From assembly GCA_947085815.1 (NCBI GenBank), contig CAMTXU010000008.1, positions 79,337 to 143,336 on the forward strand: 64,000 nt of DNA. Direction: 5' to 3'. Source of the DNA: Fen-1258 sp947085815. GTDB taxonomy: Bacteria; Bacteroidota; Ignavibacteria; Ignavibacteriales; Melioribacteraceae. The notes under the pieces were generated by a model. The model had not been told where the DNA came from, ran no database searches, and saw only the letters and a program-made list of their open reading frames with translations. A program made the position numbers and the translations under genes. Below, in pieces: positions 53,705 to 62,756 of the stretch; positions within the stretch are counted from its first letter, which is position 1; each line of letters starts with the position of its first letter.

Positions 53705-54103
53705 ATGAAAATTGCAGTTCCAACAACACAAGAAAATAATGTAGATTCTCACTTCGGTCATTGTGAATATTTTACAATCTTCACAGTCGATGGCAGTGAG
53801 ATTCATAATTCTGAAATAGTCGAATCTCCGCAAGGATGCGGTTGTAAATCAAATATTGCATCCACCCTTCGGGAAAAAGGTGTGGAAGTAATGCTGGCAG
53901 GTAACATGGGCGGCGGTGCAGTAAATGTTTTAAATAGTTATGGTATTGCCGTTTATAGAGGATGCGATGGTAATGTGAAGAACCTTGTGGAAGAATTTAT
54001 AAAAGGTGAATTGGTTGATTCCGGTGAATCATGCCGTCAACACGAACTTCATAAGGGACACAACCATCATGAAGAGGGTCATCAGTGCAATCATCATAAT
54101 TAA
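53705..54103 (+). CDS. NifX/NifB-like iron-molybdenum cofactor-binding protein with His-rich tail
   Basis: Protein of 132 residues with the dinitrogenase iron-molybdenum cofactor domain (about 1-100: MKIAVPTTQENNVDSHFGHC, GCGCKSN, NMGGGAVNVLNSYGI). An added C-terminal tail (SCRQHELHKGHNHHEEGHQC) has nine His and two Cys, suited to metal binding. No nitrogenase genes are in the window, so it is probably a metal-cluster carrier or sensor acting with DUF134. AAAGGAG overlaps the end of the regulator gene. Confidence 0.88.
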   Translation: MKIAVPTTQENNVDSHFGHCEYFTIFTVDGSEIHNSEIVESPQGCGCKSNIASTLREKGVEVMLAGNMGGGAVNVLNSYGIAVYRGCDGNVKNLVEEFIKGELVDSGESCRQHELHKGHNHHEEGHQCNHHN

Positions 54104-54193
54104 AACAAGTACTACGGGAAAGAAACAAACAAAACATGTTGTCTGCGGTTGTTAGTATTAAGAGTATTTCTAAAAACCGTTGTTTTAAAAAAT

Positions 54194-54236
54194 TTCACGC
54201 TAAGAACGCAAAGAAAACGCAAAGAGCGCAGAGAAA
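54194..54236. repeat. Short degenerate AACGCAAAGA tandem repeats
   Basis: About four imperfect 10-11-bp units of the form (A)ACGCAAAGA(A) occur in series between two genes. Similar strings are seen dispersed in many bacterial chromosomes. There is no coding potential here. Confidence 0.55.
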
Positions 54237-54312
54237 ATTGTAGTTTTGAGTAATGCCCTTAATTAAATATAAGAGAAACAATCGTAATGGAGAGAAGTTT
54301 TTTCCTTTCCGA

Positions 54313-55809
54313 TTATGCTAAGTTCATTTTTTTCATTTTGCTTTGAAGCGTTGTAGGTTTGATTTTAAGAAGTGCCGCAGCACCATCTTTTCCGTAAATT
54401 TTACCGCCGGTTTTTTGCAATGCCTCTTCAATTATTTTTTTTACCTCCTCATCAAATGAGCCGATGCTTTTGCTGTTTAACTCCTTCGCATAAATTTCCT
54501 TTTTAGTTCTTTCGAAAATCAAATGCTCTGTCTGGATAATGTTACTTTTACTAAGAATCAGTGCGCGCTCTAAAGTGTTTTGAAGCTCTCTTACGTTACC
54601 GTGCCAGCTGTTTTTCTTCAAATGTTCGGCAGCCTCAACCGAAATTGAATAATTTTTATGTTTAAATTTTGACGATAATTTTTCCAGAAAATGATTTGTA
54701 AGTAGAAGAATATCATCCTTTCTTTGGCGCAACGGCGGAAGATTGATGGGAAAAACATTCAGGCGGTAAAATAAATCTTCTCTAAATTTTTCCTCTTTAA
54801 CCTTTTCTTCAAGATCAACATTTGTGGCACATAAAATTCTTACATCTGCGTGAATTGTTTTTTCACTCCCCAATCTTTCAAATGTTCCCTCTTGAATAGC
54901 CCGTAATAGTTTAGGTTGAATTTCTAAAGGAAGATCTCCAATCTCATCCAGAAATAACGTACCTCCGTCAGCAAGTTCAAATCTTCCCTTACGGGCTGAA
55001 ACTGCACCTGTGAATGCTCCTTTCTCATGACCGAAGAGTTCGCTTTCCGCAAGATTATAATTAAGCGCTGAACAATTCAAAGTGATAAATGCATTTGATG
55101 ATCTTTTAGAAAGTGCGTGAATAGCTTTTGCTGCCTGTTCTTTTCCCGTTCCCGTTTCACCTAATATCATTACATGAGATTCGGTAGGCGCAACTAGTTT
55201 TATTTTTTCAATTACCTGAAGCCAGACTGGAGATTTGCCTATCAATCCTTCCACAATATTAGTTACATCGCTTATTAAAGAGTTTCTTTCATAGATCAAA
55301 GTTTCTTTTTCATTTAACAAAAAATTTGTTGATTTTGCCTGAGCAAGTGCAAGAGCAATTATTTTTGTAAGTGAATTTGCAATGTTCACCCGTTGTGGCG
55401 TAAACATATCGCACTGCCGGTGATCGAGCGTCATTAATCCCAATATTTCGCCATCAACTTTCAATGGCGCAAGCATGCATGAATGACCGGTTGGAAGGTC
55501 TAGAAGTCCTTCGTAAGTATCATGATGATTTTCGTTGATTGTTTCTTCAACTAATTTTACTTTTCCATTATCAAGTATCTCAACTAAATCCGGTCTGCTC
55601 TTTAACGGAATGAAGTAATTCTTCACCCCATCATTGAGAAGAGGACCGCGAGCATATCTCACATACAGGTTTTCATCCGATTCTTTGCTCAGTATTACTG
55701 CCAGTTCATACGGAATAATTTCACTTATTGCATCAAGAACTATTTCCATTGTCTTGGAGGGAGAAAGGAAAAATGATTCGCTCTGAACTATCTCTTGAAC
55801 ATTCATCAT
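54313..55809 (-). CDS. GAF-domain sigma54-dependent activator (NorR/FhlA-like)
   Basis: Regulator of about 498 residues (ATG at 55809; an upstream in-frame GTG at 55830 is possible). An N-terminal GAF domain (about 10-165) is followed by an AAA+ domain with Walker A GETGTGKEQ, the GAFTGA loop and Walker B LFLDEIGD. The C-terminal Fis helix-turn-helix is GKDGAAALLKIKPTTLQSKM. It has no receiver domain. It is divergent from dps, with peroxiredoxin and catalase beyond. A redox or reactive-species sensing role is possible, but no -24/-12 site was found upstream of dps. Confidence 0.9.
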   Translation of the reverse strand: MMNVQEIVQSESFFLSPSKTMEIVLDAISEIIPYELAVILSKESDENLYVRYARGPLLNDGVKNYFIPLKSRPDLVEILDNGKVKLVEETINENHHDTYEGLLDLPTGHSCMLAPLKVDGEILGLMTLDHRQCDMFTPQRVNIANSLTKIIALALAQAKSTNFLLNEKETLIYERNSLISDVTNIVEGLIGKSPVWLQVIEKIKLVAPTESHVMILGETGTGKEQAAKAIHALSKRSSNAFITLNCSALNYNLAESELFGHEKGAFTGAVSARKGRFELADGGTLFLDEIGDLPLEIQPKLLRAIQEGTFERLGSEKTIHADVRILCATNVDLEEKVKEEKFREDLFYRLNVFPINLPPLRQRKDDILLLTNHFLEKLSSKFKHKNYSISVEAAEHLKKNSWHGNVRELQNTLERALILSKSNIIQTEHLIFERTKKEIYAKELNSKSIGSFDEEVKKIIEEALQKTGGKIYGKDGAAALLKIKPTTLQSKMKKMNLA

Positions 55810-55972
55810 ACACCGACATTTAGTTGACACCGATATTTAGGTTCTAATATAACGATATACCGTTGTCGATTCAATTTCAATTACATTTACTGAGATTTTG
55901 AATTGTATTAAAACTTTTTTTATGGTACGATGATTGATTTATCGTTACATAAAATAAAAACGGAGATATGAA

Positions 55973-56443
55973 ATGAAAGATCAAAACAAGAATCAAACAA
56001 CAGAACAATTGCTTGAAGAGATGAATGTAATCCTTGCGGATCAATTTATTCTTTACACAAAATTAAGAAACTATCACTGGAATGTAACGGGCCCATACTT
56101 CTATCCCCTTCACGCAACATTTGAACAGCTTTATGATGAAATGGCGCTTGATGTTGATGCGGTCGCGGAAAGAATCAGAACACTTGGTTTCAAAGCACCG
56201 GCATCCTTAAAAGAATATTTAAAACTCACAACACTAACAGAAGATGAAGCCAAAAATACTCACTATTTAGAGATGGTGGATAATATTGCCAACGACTACA
56301 GGTCCGTGAGCATTAAGCTCAATTCAACCGCAAAGAAATTTCAAGATGAATTAAATGATGAGGTTTCGGCAGGAATGTTTTACGGACTTGTAGAAAAATA
56401 CCAGAAACATATATGGATGCTGCAGGCAGTTTTGGAAAAGTAA
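55973..56443 (+). CDS. dps: Dps ferritin-like DNA-protection protein
   Basis: Cytoplasmic protein of 156 residues. Dps uses peroxide to oxidise Fe(II) and stores iron in a 12-subunit shell. Ferroxidase ligands are at the subunit interface in LRNYHWNVTGPYFYPLHATFEQLYDEMALDVD, cited here only by its LRNYHW and HATFEQLYDE parts. The length fits. CGGAG precedes the ATG. It lies upstream of peroxiredoxin and catalase genes on the same strand. Confidence 0.93.
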   Translation: MKDQNKNQTTEQLLEEMNVILADQFILYTKLRNYHWNVTGPYFYPLHATFEQLYDEMALDVDAVAERIRTLGFKAPASLKEYLKLTTLTEDEAKNTHYLEMVDNIANDYRSVSIKLNSTAKKFQDELNDEVSAGMFYGLVEKYQKHIWMLQAVLEK

Positions 56444-56508
56444 TCCAATTTCACAATTCAAATAAAAACTAAGTAATTACGAATTTAACAAAAGAAAGGA
56501 GATTCTAA

Positions 56509-57213
56509 ATGGAAAACGTTCAAGTATCAATGCCAAGAATCGGAGAAAACGCCCCGGAATTTAAAGCAGTAACAACACAAGGCGATATTAATTTCCCGGC
56601 TGACTACAAAGGAAGCTGGGTTATTTTATTCAGCCACCCGGCAGATTTTACCCCTGTTTGTACATCGGAATTCATGACCTTCGCCAGCATGGAAGATCAA
56701 TTTGCAAAAGCAAATTGCAAACTTGTTGGTCTATCTGTTGATGGACTTTACAGTCACATTGCATGGCTAAGAACAATCAAAGATAAAATCGAATACAAGG
56801 GAATGAAAAATGTTGAAGTGAATTTTCCGCTTATCGAAGATATTACAATGGAAGTAGCAAAAAAATACGGAATGATTCAGCCGGGCGAAAGCAATACAAA
56901 AGCTGTACGTGCTGTGTTTATTATCGATCCGAAAGGAATTATCAGAACAATAATCTATTACCCTCTAAGCTTAGGCAGAAACTTTGATGAATTATACCGT
57001 GTGGTAGTAGCGCTTCAGACAGCAGATGCTTTCTCGGTTGCAACACCCGCAGATTGGCGCCCGGGCGACGACGTTATAGTTCCAACAGCCGGTTCTTGCG
57101 GAACGGCTAAAGACAGAATGGAAGGTAAAGAAGAGATGAAATGTTACGACTGGTTCTTCTGCACTAAGGAAATTAGCAAAGAAAAAGTGTTGAGCACAAT
57201 TCTGAAAAAGTAA
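56509..57213 (+). CDS. Prx6-type peroxiredoxin
   Basis: Peroxidase of 234 residues. The peroxidatic Cys is in HPADFTPVCTSEF (about residue 48). The C-terminal arm has Cys in GSCGTAKDRM and in KCYDWFFC, as in archaeal-type Prx6 enzymes that use these for resolution. It reduces hydrogen and organic peroxides. AAAGGAG lies ahead of the ATG. A hairpin (57224-57254) separates it from the catalase gene. Confidence 0.93.
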   Translation: MENVQVSMPRIGENAPEFKAVTTQGDINFPADYKGSWVILFSHPADFTPVCTSEFMTFASMEDQFAKANCKLVGLSVDGLYSHIAWLRTIKDKIEYKGMKNVEVNFPLIEDITMEVAKKYGMIQPGESNTKAVRAVFIIDPKGIIRTIIYYPLSLGRNFDELYRVVVALQTADAFSVATPADWRPGDDVIVPTAGSCGTAKDRMEGKEEMKCYDWFFCTKEISKEKVLSTILKK

Positions 57214-57223
57214 ACAAACTATC

Positions 57224-57254
57224 GGGTGCAATTGATTTAATATGATCTGCACCC
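57224..57254 (+). other. Hairpin between peroxiredoxin and catalase genes
   Basis: GGGTGCA and TGCACCC form a perfect 7-bp stem around a 17-base loop, without a T run. It lies 44 bp before the catalase start codon. It could trim or stabilise a shared transcript; it does not look like a strong terminator. Confidence 0.45.
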
Positions 57255-57297
57255 TATGATAATCGGTAACCATTATAAAATAATAAAGGAGCTAAAG

Positions 57298-58743
57298 ATG
57301 AGCAAAGAAAAACAACTTACAACCGCCGCCGGAATTCCTGTCGGTGATAATCAGACTTCTCTTACAGCCGGGGAAAGAGGGCCAACATTACTTCAAGATC
57401 ATTATCTGATTGAAAAGTTAGCAGCTTTTAATCGTGAAAGAATTCCCGAACGTGTAGTTCACGCAAAAGCTGCGGGTGCTTTTGGTACTCTTACAATAAC
57501 TAAGGATATTAGCAAATACACAAAAGCAAAACTTTTTTCCCAAATTGGCAAGAAGATCGAGATGGTCGGACGGTTCAGTACTGTTGCCGGAGAAAAAGGT
57601 TCTGCCGATACTGTGCGGGATGTAAGAGGGTTTGCGCTCAAGTTTTATACTGAAGAGGGCAACTGGGATTTAGTAGGCAACAACACGCCGGTGTTTTTTA
57701 TACGGGATGCAATCAAGTTTCCGGATTTTATTCACTCACAAAAACGGGAGCCTCACACAAATTTAAGATCCGATACAATGCAATGGGATTTTTGGTCTAA
57801 AGTTCCCGAATCACTTCATCAGGTAACAATCTTATTTTCCGATAGAGGAATTCCGAAAAGCCTTGCCAATATGAATGGATATGGAAGCCATACATACAGT
57901 TTCATCAACAAGAGCAATGAAAGGTTCTGGGTAAAATTTCATTTCAAAACCAAACAGGGTATTAATAATTTTATGCAGGATGAAGCAGACATCCTCGCCG
58001 GAAAAAATCCCGACTACAGCACTCATGAATTATATGACAGAATTGCAAAAGGCGATTTTCCTAAATGGACTTTTTATATACAAGTGATGCCGGAGCTAGA
58101 AGCAGAAAATTACCGCTGGAATCCTTTTGACTTAACAAAAGTCTGGCCTCATAAAGATTATCCACTCATCGAAGTAGGTGAAATGGAATTAAACCGCAAT
58201 CCTCAAAATTATTTTGTTGATATTGAACAGGCGGCTTTTTCTCCCGCCAATGTTGTACCAGGAATTTCATTCTCCCCCGATAAAATGCTACAAGCAAGAA
58301 TTTTTGCCTATGCTGATGCTCACCGTTATAGACTTGGTGTAAATTACGAATCCCTTCCGGTCAACAGACCGCACGTTGAAGTTAATAATTATCAGCGGGA
58401 TGGATATATGCGTTCCGACAATAACGGCGGCTCCTCGCCAAATTATGAACCAAATAGTTTTGGCGGTCCGGTTGAGAACAAAGCTTACAATGAACCGCCT
58501 CTGAAAATTTCAGGTAACGCTGATCATTATGAACAAAAAAGAGGAGTGGATGAGGATTACATTCAGCCGGGAAATTTATTCCGTCTCATGCCGCAAGATG
58601 AACAAAACAGACTCATTCAAAATATTGTTGGAAGTCTTAAAAAGGTACCTAAGGAGATTCAGGAAAAAATGGTTGAGCATTTTACAAGAGCAGATAAAAA
58701 TTATGGCGGCGGAGTTGCTAAAGGATTGGAGCTTTCCAAATAG
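57298..58743 (+). CDS. katA: Monofunctional haem catalase (small subunit, clade 3)
   Basis: Haem catalase of 481 residues from the ATG at 57298, which has AAAGGAG upstream; the longer open frame to 57256 is not needed. The catalytic His55 is in RVVHAKAAGAFG, and the Asn near residue 128 in DLVGNNTPVFFIRD. The haem-ligand Tyr is in RIFAYADAHRYRLG. It lacks an added flavodoxin-like domain, so it belongs to the small-subunit group. It follows dps and peroxiredoxin, forming a peroxide-defence set. Confidence 0.95.
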   Translation: MSKEKQLTTAAGIPVGDNQTSLTAGERGPTLLQDHYLIEKLAAFNRERIPERVVHAKAAGAFGTLTITKDISKYTKAKLFSQIGKKIEMVGRFSTVAGEKGSADTVRDVRGFALKFYTEEGNWDLVGNNTPVFFIRDAIKFPDFIHSQKREPHTNLRSDTMQWDFWSKVPESLHQVTILFSDRGIPKSLANMNGYGSHTYSFINKSNERFWVKFHFKTKQGINNFMQDEADILAGKNPDYSTHELYDRIAKGDFPKWTFYIQVMPELEAENYRWNPFDLTKVWPHKDYPLIEVGEMELNRNPQNYFVDIEQAAFSPANVVPGISFSPDKMLQARIFAYADAHRYRLGVNYESLPVNRPHVEVNNYQRDGYMRSDNNGGSSPNYEPNSFGGPVENKAYNEPPLKISGNADHYEQKRGVDEDYIQPGNLFRLMPQDEQNRLIQNIVGSLKKVPKEIQEKMVEHFTRADKNYGGGVAKGLELSK

Positions 58744-58777
58744 AATTCCTTTTATCTTTGGTTTTCATTTAACAAGA

Positions 58778-58809
58778 TTCCATCCCCCAGCAGGATGGAA
58801 TTTTGTTTT
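58778..58809 (+). terminator. Rho-independent terminator after catalase
   Basis: An 8-bp stem TTCCATCC/GGATGGAA with a 7-base loop is followed by TTTTGTTTT. It sits 35 bp after the catalase stop codon. Confidence 0.85.
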
Positions 58810-58936
58810 AAAGCTAACAGAATCTTTAGATCATTTAATACATCTAATAAAATAGAAAAACATCTGTAATTAGCCGAAGCAAGAGAGTGCCGTGTTTAAT
58901 AATTGTAAATTCTACTCGTGAAAGGATCAAAGGCTT

Positions 58937-59578
58937 ATGGCTGAAAATAAAAATCATTGGTACGATGGATGTTTCTACGATAAACTTATTGCGCCCAATC
59001 AAGACAAGTTATTCGGACAAATAGAAAATCTTATTGAACCGAACTCTACAATTCTTGATGTCGGCTGCGGAACCGGACGCTTTTCTTTTTCTATTGTCGA
59101 GAACTGTAAATCAATTTTAGGAATTGATTTATCGAAAAGGAACATTGACAGAGCAATTCAAACTCATTCAAAAAATCCAGGCATAAAAATATCGTTTCAG
59201 CATAAAAGTGTAAGCGATTTAATCTTTGAAGGGAAAGGGCATTTTGATTATGCGGTTATGACCTATGTGATTCACGAAGTTGATGAGAATGAAAGAATAA
59301 AATTATTAAATGAACTTTCATTGATAGCCGATAAAATTATTATAGGCGATTATCTTGTTCCGAAACCGGGTGGCTTCTGGAGTTTGCTTAATGAAATAGT
59401 TGAGCTGGCTGCCGGATCTGATCATTACAAGAATTATAAAACCTACGTTGCAAACGGTGGGGTTTATAATCTGGCAGAGAAAGCCGGACTTAAAATTATT
59501 ACCGAAATAAAAAATCGACCGGCAACGAGTCACATTGTTGTTTTAATCAGGAACAACAAAAATTCACAAAACGCTTAG
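58937..59578 (+). CDS. Class I SAM-dependent methyltransferase
   Basis: Protein of 213 residues with motif I ILDVGCGTGRFSFSI (about 38-52) and motif II LGIDLSKRNIDRA. DYAVMTYVIHEVDENER is the strand-4 region of the UbiE/Methyltransf_11 type. The substrate is unknown. A GAAAGGA site precedes the ATG, and a strong terminator follows. Confidence 0.82.
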   Translation: MAENKNHWYDGCFYDKLIAPNQDKLFGQIENLIEPNSTILDVGCGTGRFSFSIVENCKSILGIDLSKRNIDRAIQTHSKNPGIKISFQHKSVSDLIFEGKGHFDYAVMTYVIHEVDENERIKLLNELSLIADKIIIGDYLVPKPGGFWSLLNEIVELAAGSDHYKNYKTYVANGGVYNLAEKAGLKIITEIKNRPATSHIVVLIRNNKNSQNA

Positions 59579-59609
59579 GCGCTAATTTTAAGTTAGCGCC
59601 TTTGTTTTT
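59577..59609 (+). terminator. Rho-independent terminator after methyltransferase gene
   Basis: A perfect 9-bp stem AGGCGCTAA/TTAGCGCCT with a 7-base loop is followed by TTGTTTTT. It overlaps the methyltransferase stop codon and ends at the convergent barrel gene. The complement also starts with an A-rich run, so it may act in both directions. Confidence 0.88.
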
Positions 59610-60780
59610 AAAACGCCGTTATAATTCCAACAGCTAACTGTCCGTATTCTTTATCAAAGTTATATGTGTACTCGCTAACCAATCTGATATTTCTTCTTAA
59701 TAGATAGCCGAGGCTCATTGTTCCGGCGCTATAATTCAAATCTTTGACATCGGAATCAACCCAGTTATAAAGAGCAACACCGTACCACTTACTTTCGTCT
59801 CCCTGCGGTGTATAAATTAGCTCGCCGAAAAAGCCTTTCGTGTTGGTCTCTTTCATGAAGAAATCCGCTTTATCATCTTTTCTTTGCGCGTATTGAAAAT
59901 TCAATTCAAGCTTGTCTTTCAGATTCAAGGTTACATCGGGTCCCCACATAGAAAAGCTGTTTGTGAATTTACGGCTAAAGTTATCTTCAAGATTTTCCTT
60001 TCCATAATAACCGAATGCACCGATTCTAACCCCTTCTGTAATGTCCTGAGAGATTCTACCAAAAAAGTTTTTGTATTTGTCGTCATCGAAAATTTTAAAA
60101 CTATTTGCGGCGCCTATGCCTGTTCCGTTCAATACTTCCAGAATTATATCCGTACCGCTTGGCAATCCGTATGTTAGCATTATTCCTCTATCATAAGTAA
60201 GATCAGCGCGAGCCAATCTCGGCCTGGCTCGGTAAATCTTATAATCCTCGAACGTAAGTCTGAGCTCGCGTTTGAACAACGGATCGGAGACCTGAAATTG
60301 ACCAATGTACAAATCCAGATCTTCATCGAACAAATTATTAAACATAACAAAAGCGTCTTCCATACCTGCAACTTCGCCCCGTTCGCCAAAGAAGAAGTAA
60401 AAGTAGTAAGAAATGCCTTTTGTTAATTCACCTCCCGATAGTAATTTCAAGAGGTATGGGGCGCTAAAATCAAAACGATCTGATTGTAGATTATTGTATG
60501 TAACATATCCTTCCAGGCGCAGAGCAAGTGGGATTTCCCTTAGCAGCGATAATTGTTCATCTCCTGTTTCCATAAAATATCGCGGTGCATCTTTATCTCC
60601 CAGAACAAAACCGTTTCCGGCAAAATCCGCTCCGTAAGCTTTTAATTTTGGAAATGGCGAGTGACAAGTTTGACAGCTCATGCTGTATTTACGAGCGAAA
60701 GCCGGAATCGCATTAGAGCTTTCTTGAAAGATCAAGAGCACGAATAAGAGCATGATCAAGAAAAAAAATAATTTTTTCAT
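59608..60780 (-). CDS. Outer-membrane barrel protein with an N-terminal CxxCH haem motif
   Basis: Protein of 390 residues with a signal peptide (FFLIMLLFVLLIFQESSNA) followed by a lone haem-binding motif CQTCH (about 35-39, SMSCQTCHSPFPKLKAYG). It then continues as a beta-barrel with many alternating strands (SGGELTKGISYYFYFFFGE and onward) ending in AVGIITAF. Such proteins are found beside multihaem cytochromes in electron-transfer operons, and this one lies 10 bp after such a gene. A porin-cytochrome role across the outer membrane is inferred. Confidence 0.76.
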   Translation of the reverse strand: MKKLFFFLIMLLFVLLIFQESSNAIPAFARKYSMSCQTCHSPFPKLKAYGADFAGNGFVLGDKDAPRYFMETGDEQLSLLREIPLALRLEGYVTYNNLQSDRFDFSAPYLLKLLSGGELTKGISYYFYFFFGERGEVAGMEDAFVMFNNLFDEDLDLYIGQFQVSDPLFKRELRLTFEDYKIYRARPRLARADLTYDRGIMLTYGLPSGTDIILEVLNGTGIGAANSFKIFDDDKYKNFFGRISQDITEGVRIGAFGYYGKENLEDNFSRKFTNSFSMWGPDVTLNLKDKLELNFQYAQRKDDKADFFMKETNTKGFFGELIYTPQGDESKWYGVALYNWVDSDVKDLNYSAGTMSLGYLLRRNIRLVSEYTYNFDKEYGQLAVGIITAF

Positions 60781-60790
60781 AGCAATCTCG

Positions 60791-62137
60791 TTATGGTAGA
60801 ATTGTTATTTCGGTTGAATGTTCGTTTACTTTTAAAATTTGAGATTCGCTCGCGGGAACGCCAAGAAAATCCGCAACCGGTTTTACAAGCAATTGATAAT
60901 TTAGAACTGCGGTAACTTTTAATTTACCGGGCGCCGCATTATCCGGAATTCTGAAAGTAAGAGTCTCAATTTTGGTTTCACGCGGACCAATCCTGTAATC
61001 AACCCCTTGAGATGCAGTATTCCACTGTTGAATTGTCATTCTTCCTTGCGGATCGAAATAAGGTTTTCTGAATATTCTATCGCCAATTGGAATTCCATCG
61101 CGTTGGACTCCTTTAAAGTTCGGATCGTTGAGGGCAATTCCCATATCCTGATACGCAAGAACATCCGCGCCAATTAAGTATTCTTCTCCTTCAAAACCTT
61201 TTTTATCAACCGGCAGATGGTACACATTTCCCTTTTCGTCAATGGCTTCTACGTGCATCCATACAATTCTATCTTCAACTGAGCCACTGGGAAATTTATG
61301 CCCCGTTTTTTGATTGAACAATGCAACTGTAAATTTAACAACGCCACCGGGTTCAACTTCACGAATGTCCGGATGAATTCTCAACTCAATAACACCTTTC
61401 ACTTTTCCGGGATCGTGTGCGCCGTGAAAAAGATGAAGTTTAGCATCTTTGTATGTTGTTCCCATCGATGCCGTTTTGAATTCAGCTTTGGTCATATGAC
61501 AGTCCTGACACTGAACCCCTTCTTTGTAATAAGGTCCTTCCTTCCACTCCAGATGAGTGGACTTTACCCAGATATCGTATGGTGATTTTTCATTATGGCA
61601 TATTCCGCAAAAATCTCCCGTTTTCATTAACGGATTCACTTCAATTTCATGAGCTGGAGAAAGAATATCACCTTTACGTGTTGCAAATTTTGTTTTTCCC
61701 GGTTTCATTATGTAATTAGCATTAAATGGAGTGTCTCCGGTAAAACCTGTAATGCTATGACATACTTCGCAAGAGACCGATTCATTTGCGCGTGAATTTT
61801 TACTTGGGAGCGGCGGCGGAAGATCGCCGGAAACATATGACATTGGGGCATGGCAACTGTTGCATCCTGCTTTTACATCCGCAACTTTCGGATCTTTCTC
61901 TGCATGAGGGATGGCCAACTTAAAATACTCAATCTCATCCCATTCATGAGTATATGCTTGCGACATCATAGATTGCTTCCATTGCTGGTAAAAATCTGTG
62001 TGGCATGAAGTTCCACAGTATTCCGGCTTCTTGAAGTCATCATATTTCAGAGAGCCGAGAACGGTTTGCCCTTGCATATTCATCGTAACAATAATGGTAA
62101 GAATGATCAGAGAGGAAAACGTTTTTCTGTGTTTCAT
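60791..62137 (-). CDS. Multihaem cytochrome c (cytochrome c554-like)
   Basis: Exported cytochrome of 448 residues (signal to about 23). Haem motifs in order are CGTSCH (41-46, a CX3CH variant), CNSCH (92-96), CEVCH (123-127), CGICH (177-181) and CQDCH (210-214). The N-terminal half resembles the cytochrome c554 fold. The second half (about 240-448) has no haem motif and looks like beta-sandwich. It precedes the haem-barrel gene. Whether the CX3CH site binds haem is uncertain. Electron transfer to or from the outer membrane is the inferred role. Confidence 0.86.
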   Translation of the reverse strand: MKHRKTFSSLIILTIIVTMNMQGQTVLGSLKYDDFKKPEYCGTSCHTDFYQQWKQSMMSQAYTHEWDEIEYFKLAIPHAEKDPKVADVKAGCNSCHAPMSYVSGDLPPPLPSKNSRANESVSCEVCHSITGFTGDTPFNANYIMKPGKTKFATRKGDILSPAHEIEVNPLMKTGDFCGICHNEKSPYDIWVKSTHLEWKEGPYYKEGVQCQDCHMTKAEFKTASMGTTYKDAKLHLFHGAHDPGKVKGVIELRIHPDIREVEPGGVVKFTVALFNQKTGHKFPSGSVEDRIVWMHVEAIDEKGNVYHLPVDKKGFEGEEYLIGADVLAYQDMGIALNDPNFKGVQRDGIPIGDRIFRKPYFDPQGRMTIQQWNTASQGVDYRIGPRETKIETLTFRIPDNAAPGKLKVTAVLNYQLLVKPVADFLGVPASESQILKVNEHSTEITILP

Positions 62138-62385
62138 TTAATCCTCCGTATAGATGTGTGAACCGAAGAAACAAATACAAATAAATTTAATCAGACTTCG
62201 GGGTATTATCAAGAGTGAACACTAAAACCAAATTCTATTAACCTCTGCTCGAATTTTAAGTCGACGCCTCGTTAATCAAATGAGATGCTGCGAGATTCAA
62301 TGTGTTTGATTTGGAATTTATCGGTTCTGAATCTTTCCAGCGTTCGTTTCATCTAACTATTACAAAATAATAAAAGGAATAAATC

Positions 62386-62730
62386 ATGTTAAACACAAAC
62401 TTAACTCACGTTTTATCAGAACAGGAACACGCAAAACTTTTACAAGAAAACGAAAATGTAATGATCTGCTGCGGAAGAATGGGACCAATGTGCATCCCCG
62501 TCTATGAAGTGATGGAAGAACTTGAAGGTGAGTACACTAATGTGAAATTCGCCGACATGGAATTCGACACCGCCGATGCAAGAGTAATACGCAATCTGCC
62601 GGAAGTCCGTGGTTTTCAAGGAATCCCTTTCGTCATTTATTATAAGAACGGAAAAGTTGTTAAAGCAACAAGCAGCATTCAGAACAGAGATCAAATAACC
62701 GAAATTCTTGACGAGAATTTTGGCAGGTAA
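62386..62730 (+). CDS. Thioredoxin-like protein with non-canonical CX6C site
   Basis: Cytoplasmic protein of 114 residues with a thioredoxin fold. The usual WCGPC site is replaced by ICCGRMGPMCIPV, giving Cys28, Cys29 and Cys36, so spacing is CX6C (or CX7C). The cis-proline loop (QGIPFVIYYKNGKVV) is retained. It lies 155 bp before trxB, on the same strand, and may be that reductase's substrate. A small repeat element fills the spacer. AAAGGA precedes the ATG. Confidence 0.82.
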   Translation: MLNTNLTHVLSEQEHAKLLQENENVMICCGRMGPMCIPVYEVMEELEGEYTNVKFADMEFDTADARVIRNLPEVRGFQGIPFVIYYKNGKVVKATSSIQNRDQITEILDENFGR

Positions 62731-62756
62731 AAATTATGAGATTGTCTCAATACGTC

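Noticed and set aside
54194..54236. CRISPR array
   Set aside because: The repeats are about 10 bp with no spacers and no cas genes. It is a degenerate tandem string.
58882..58905. Sigma54-like CGGCAC...TTGC on the minus strand
   Set aside because: GG-GC spacing is 9 instead of 10, the first T is missing and no minus-strand gene follows within reach.
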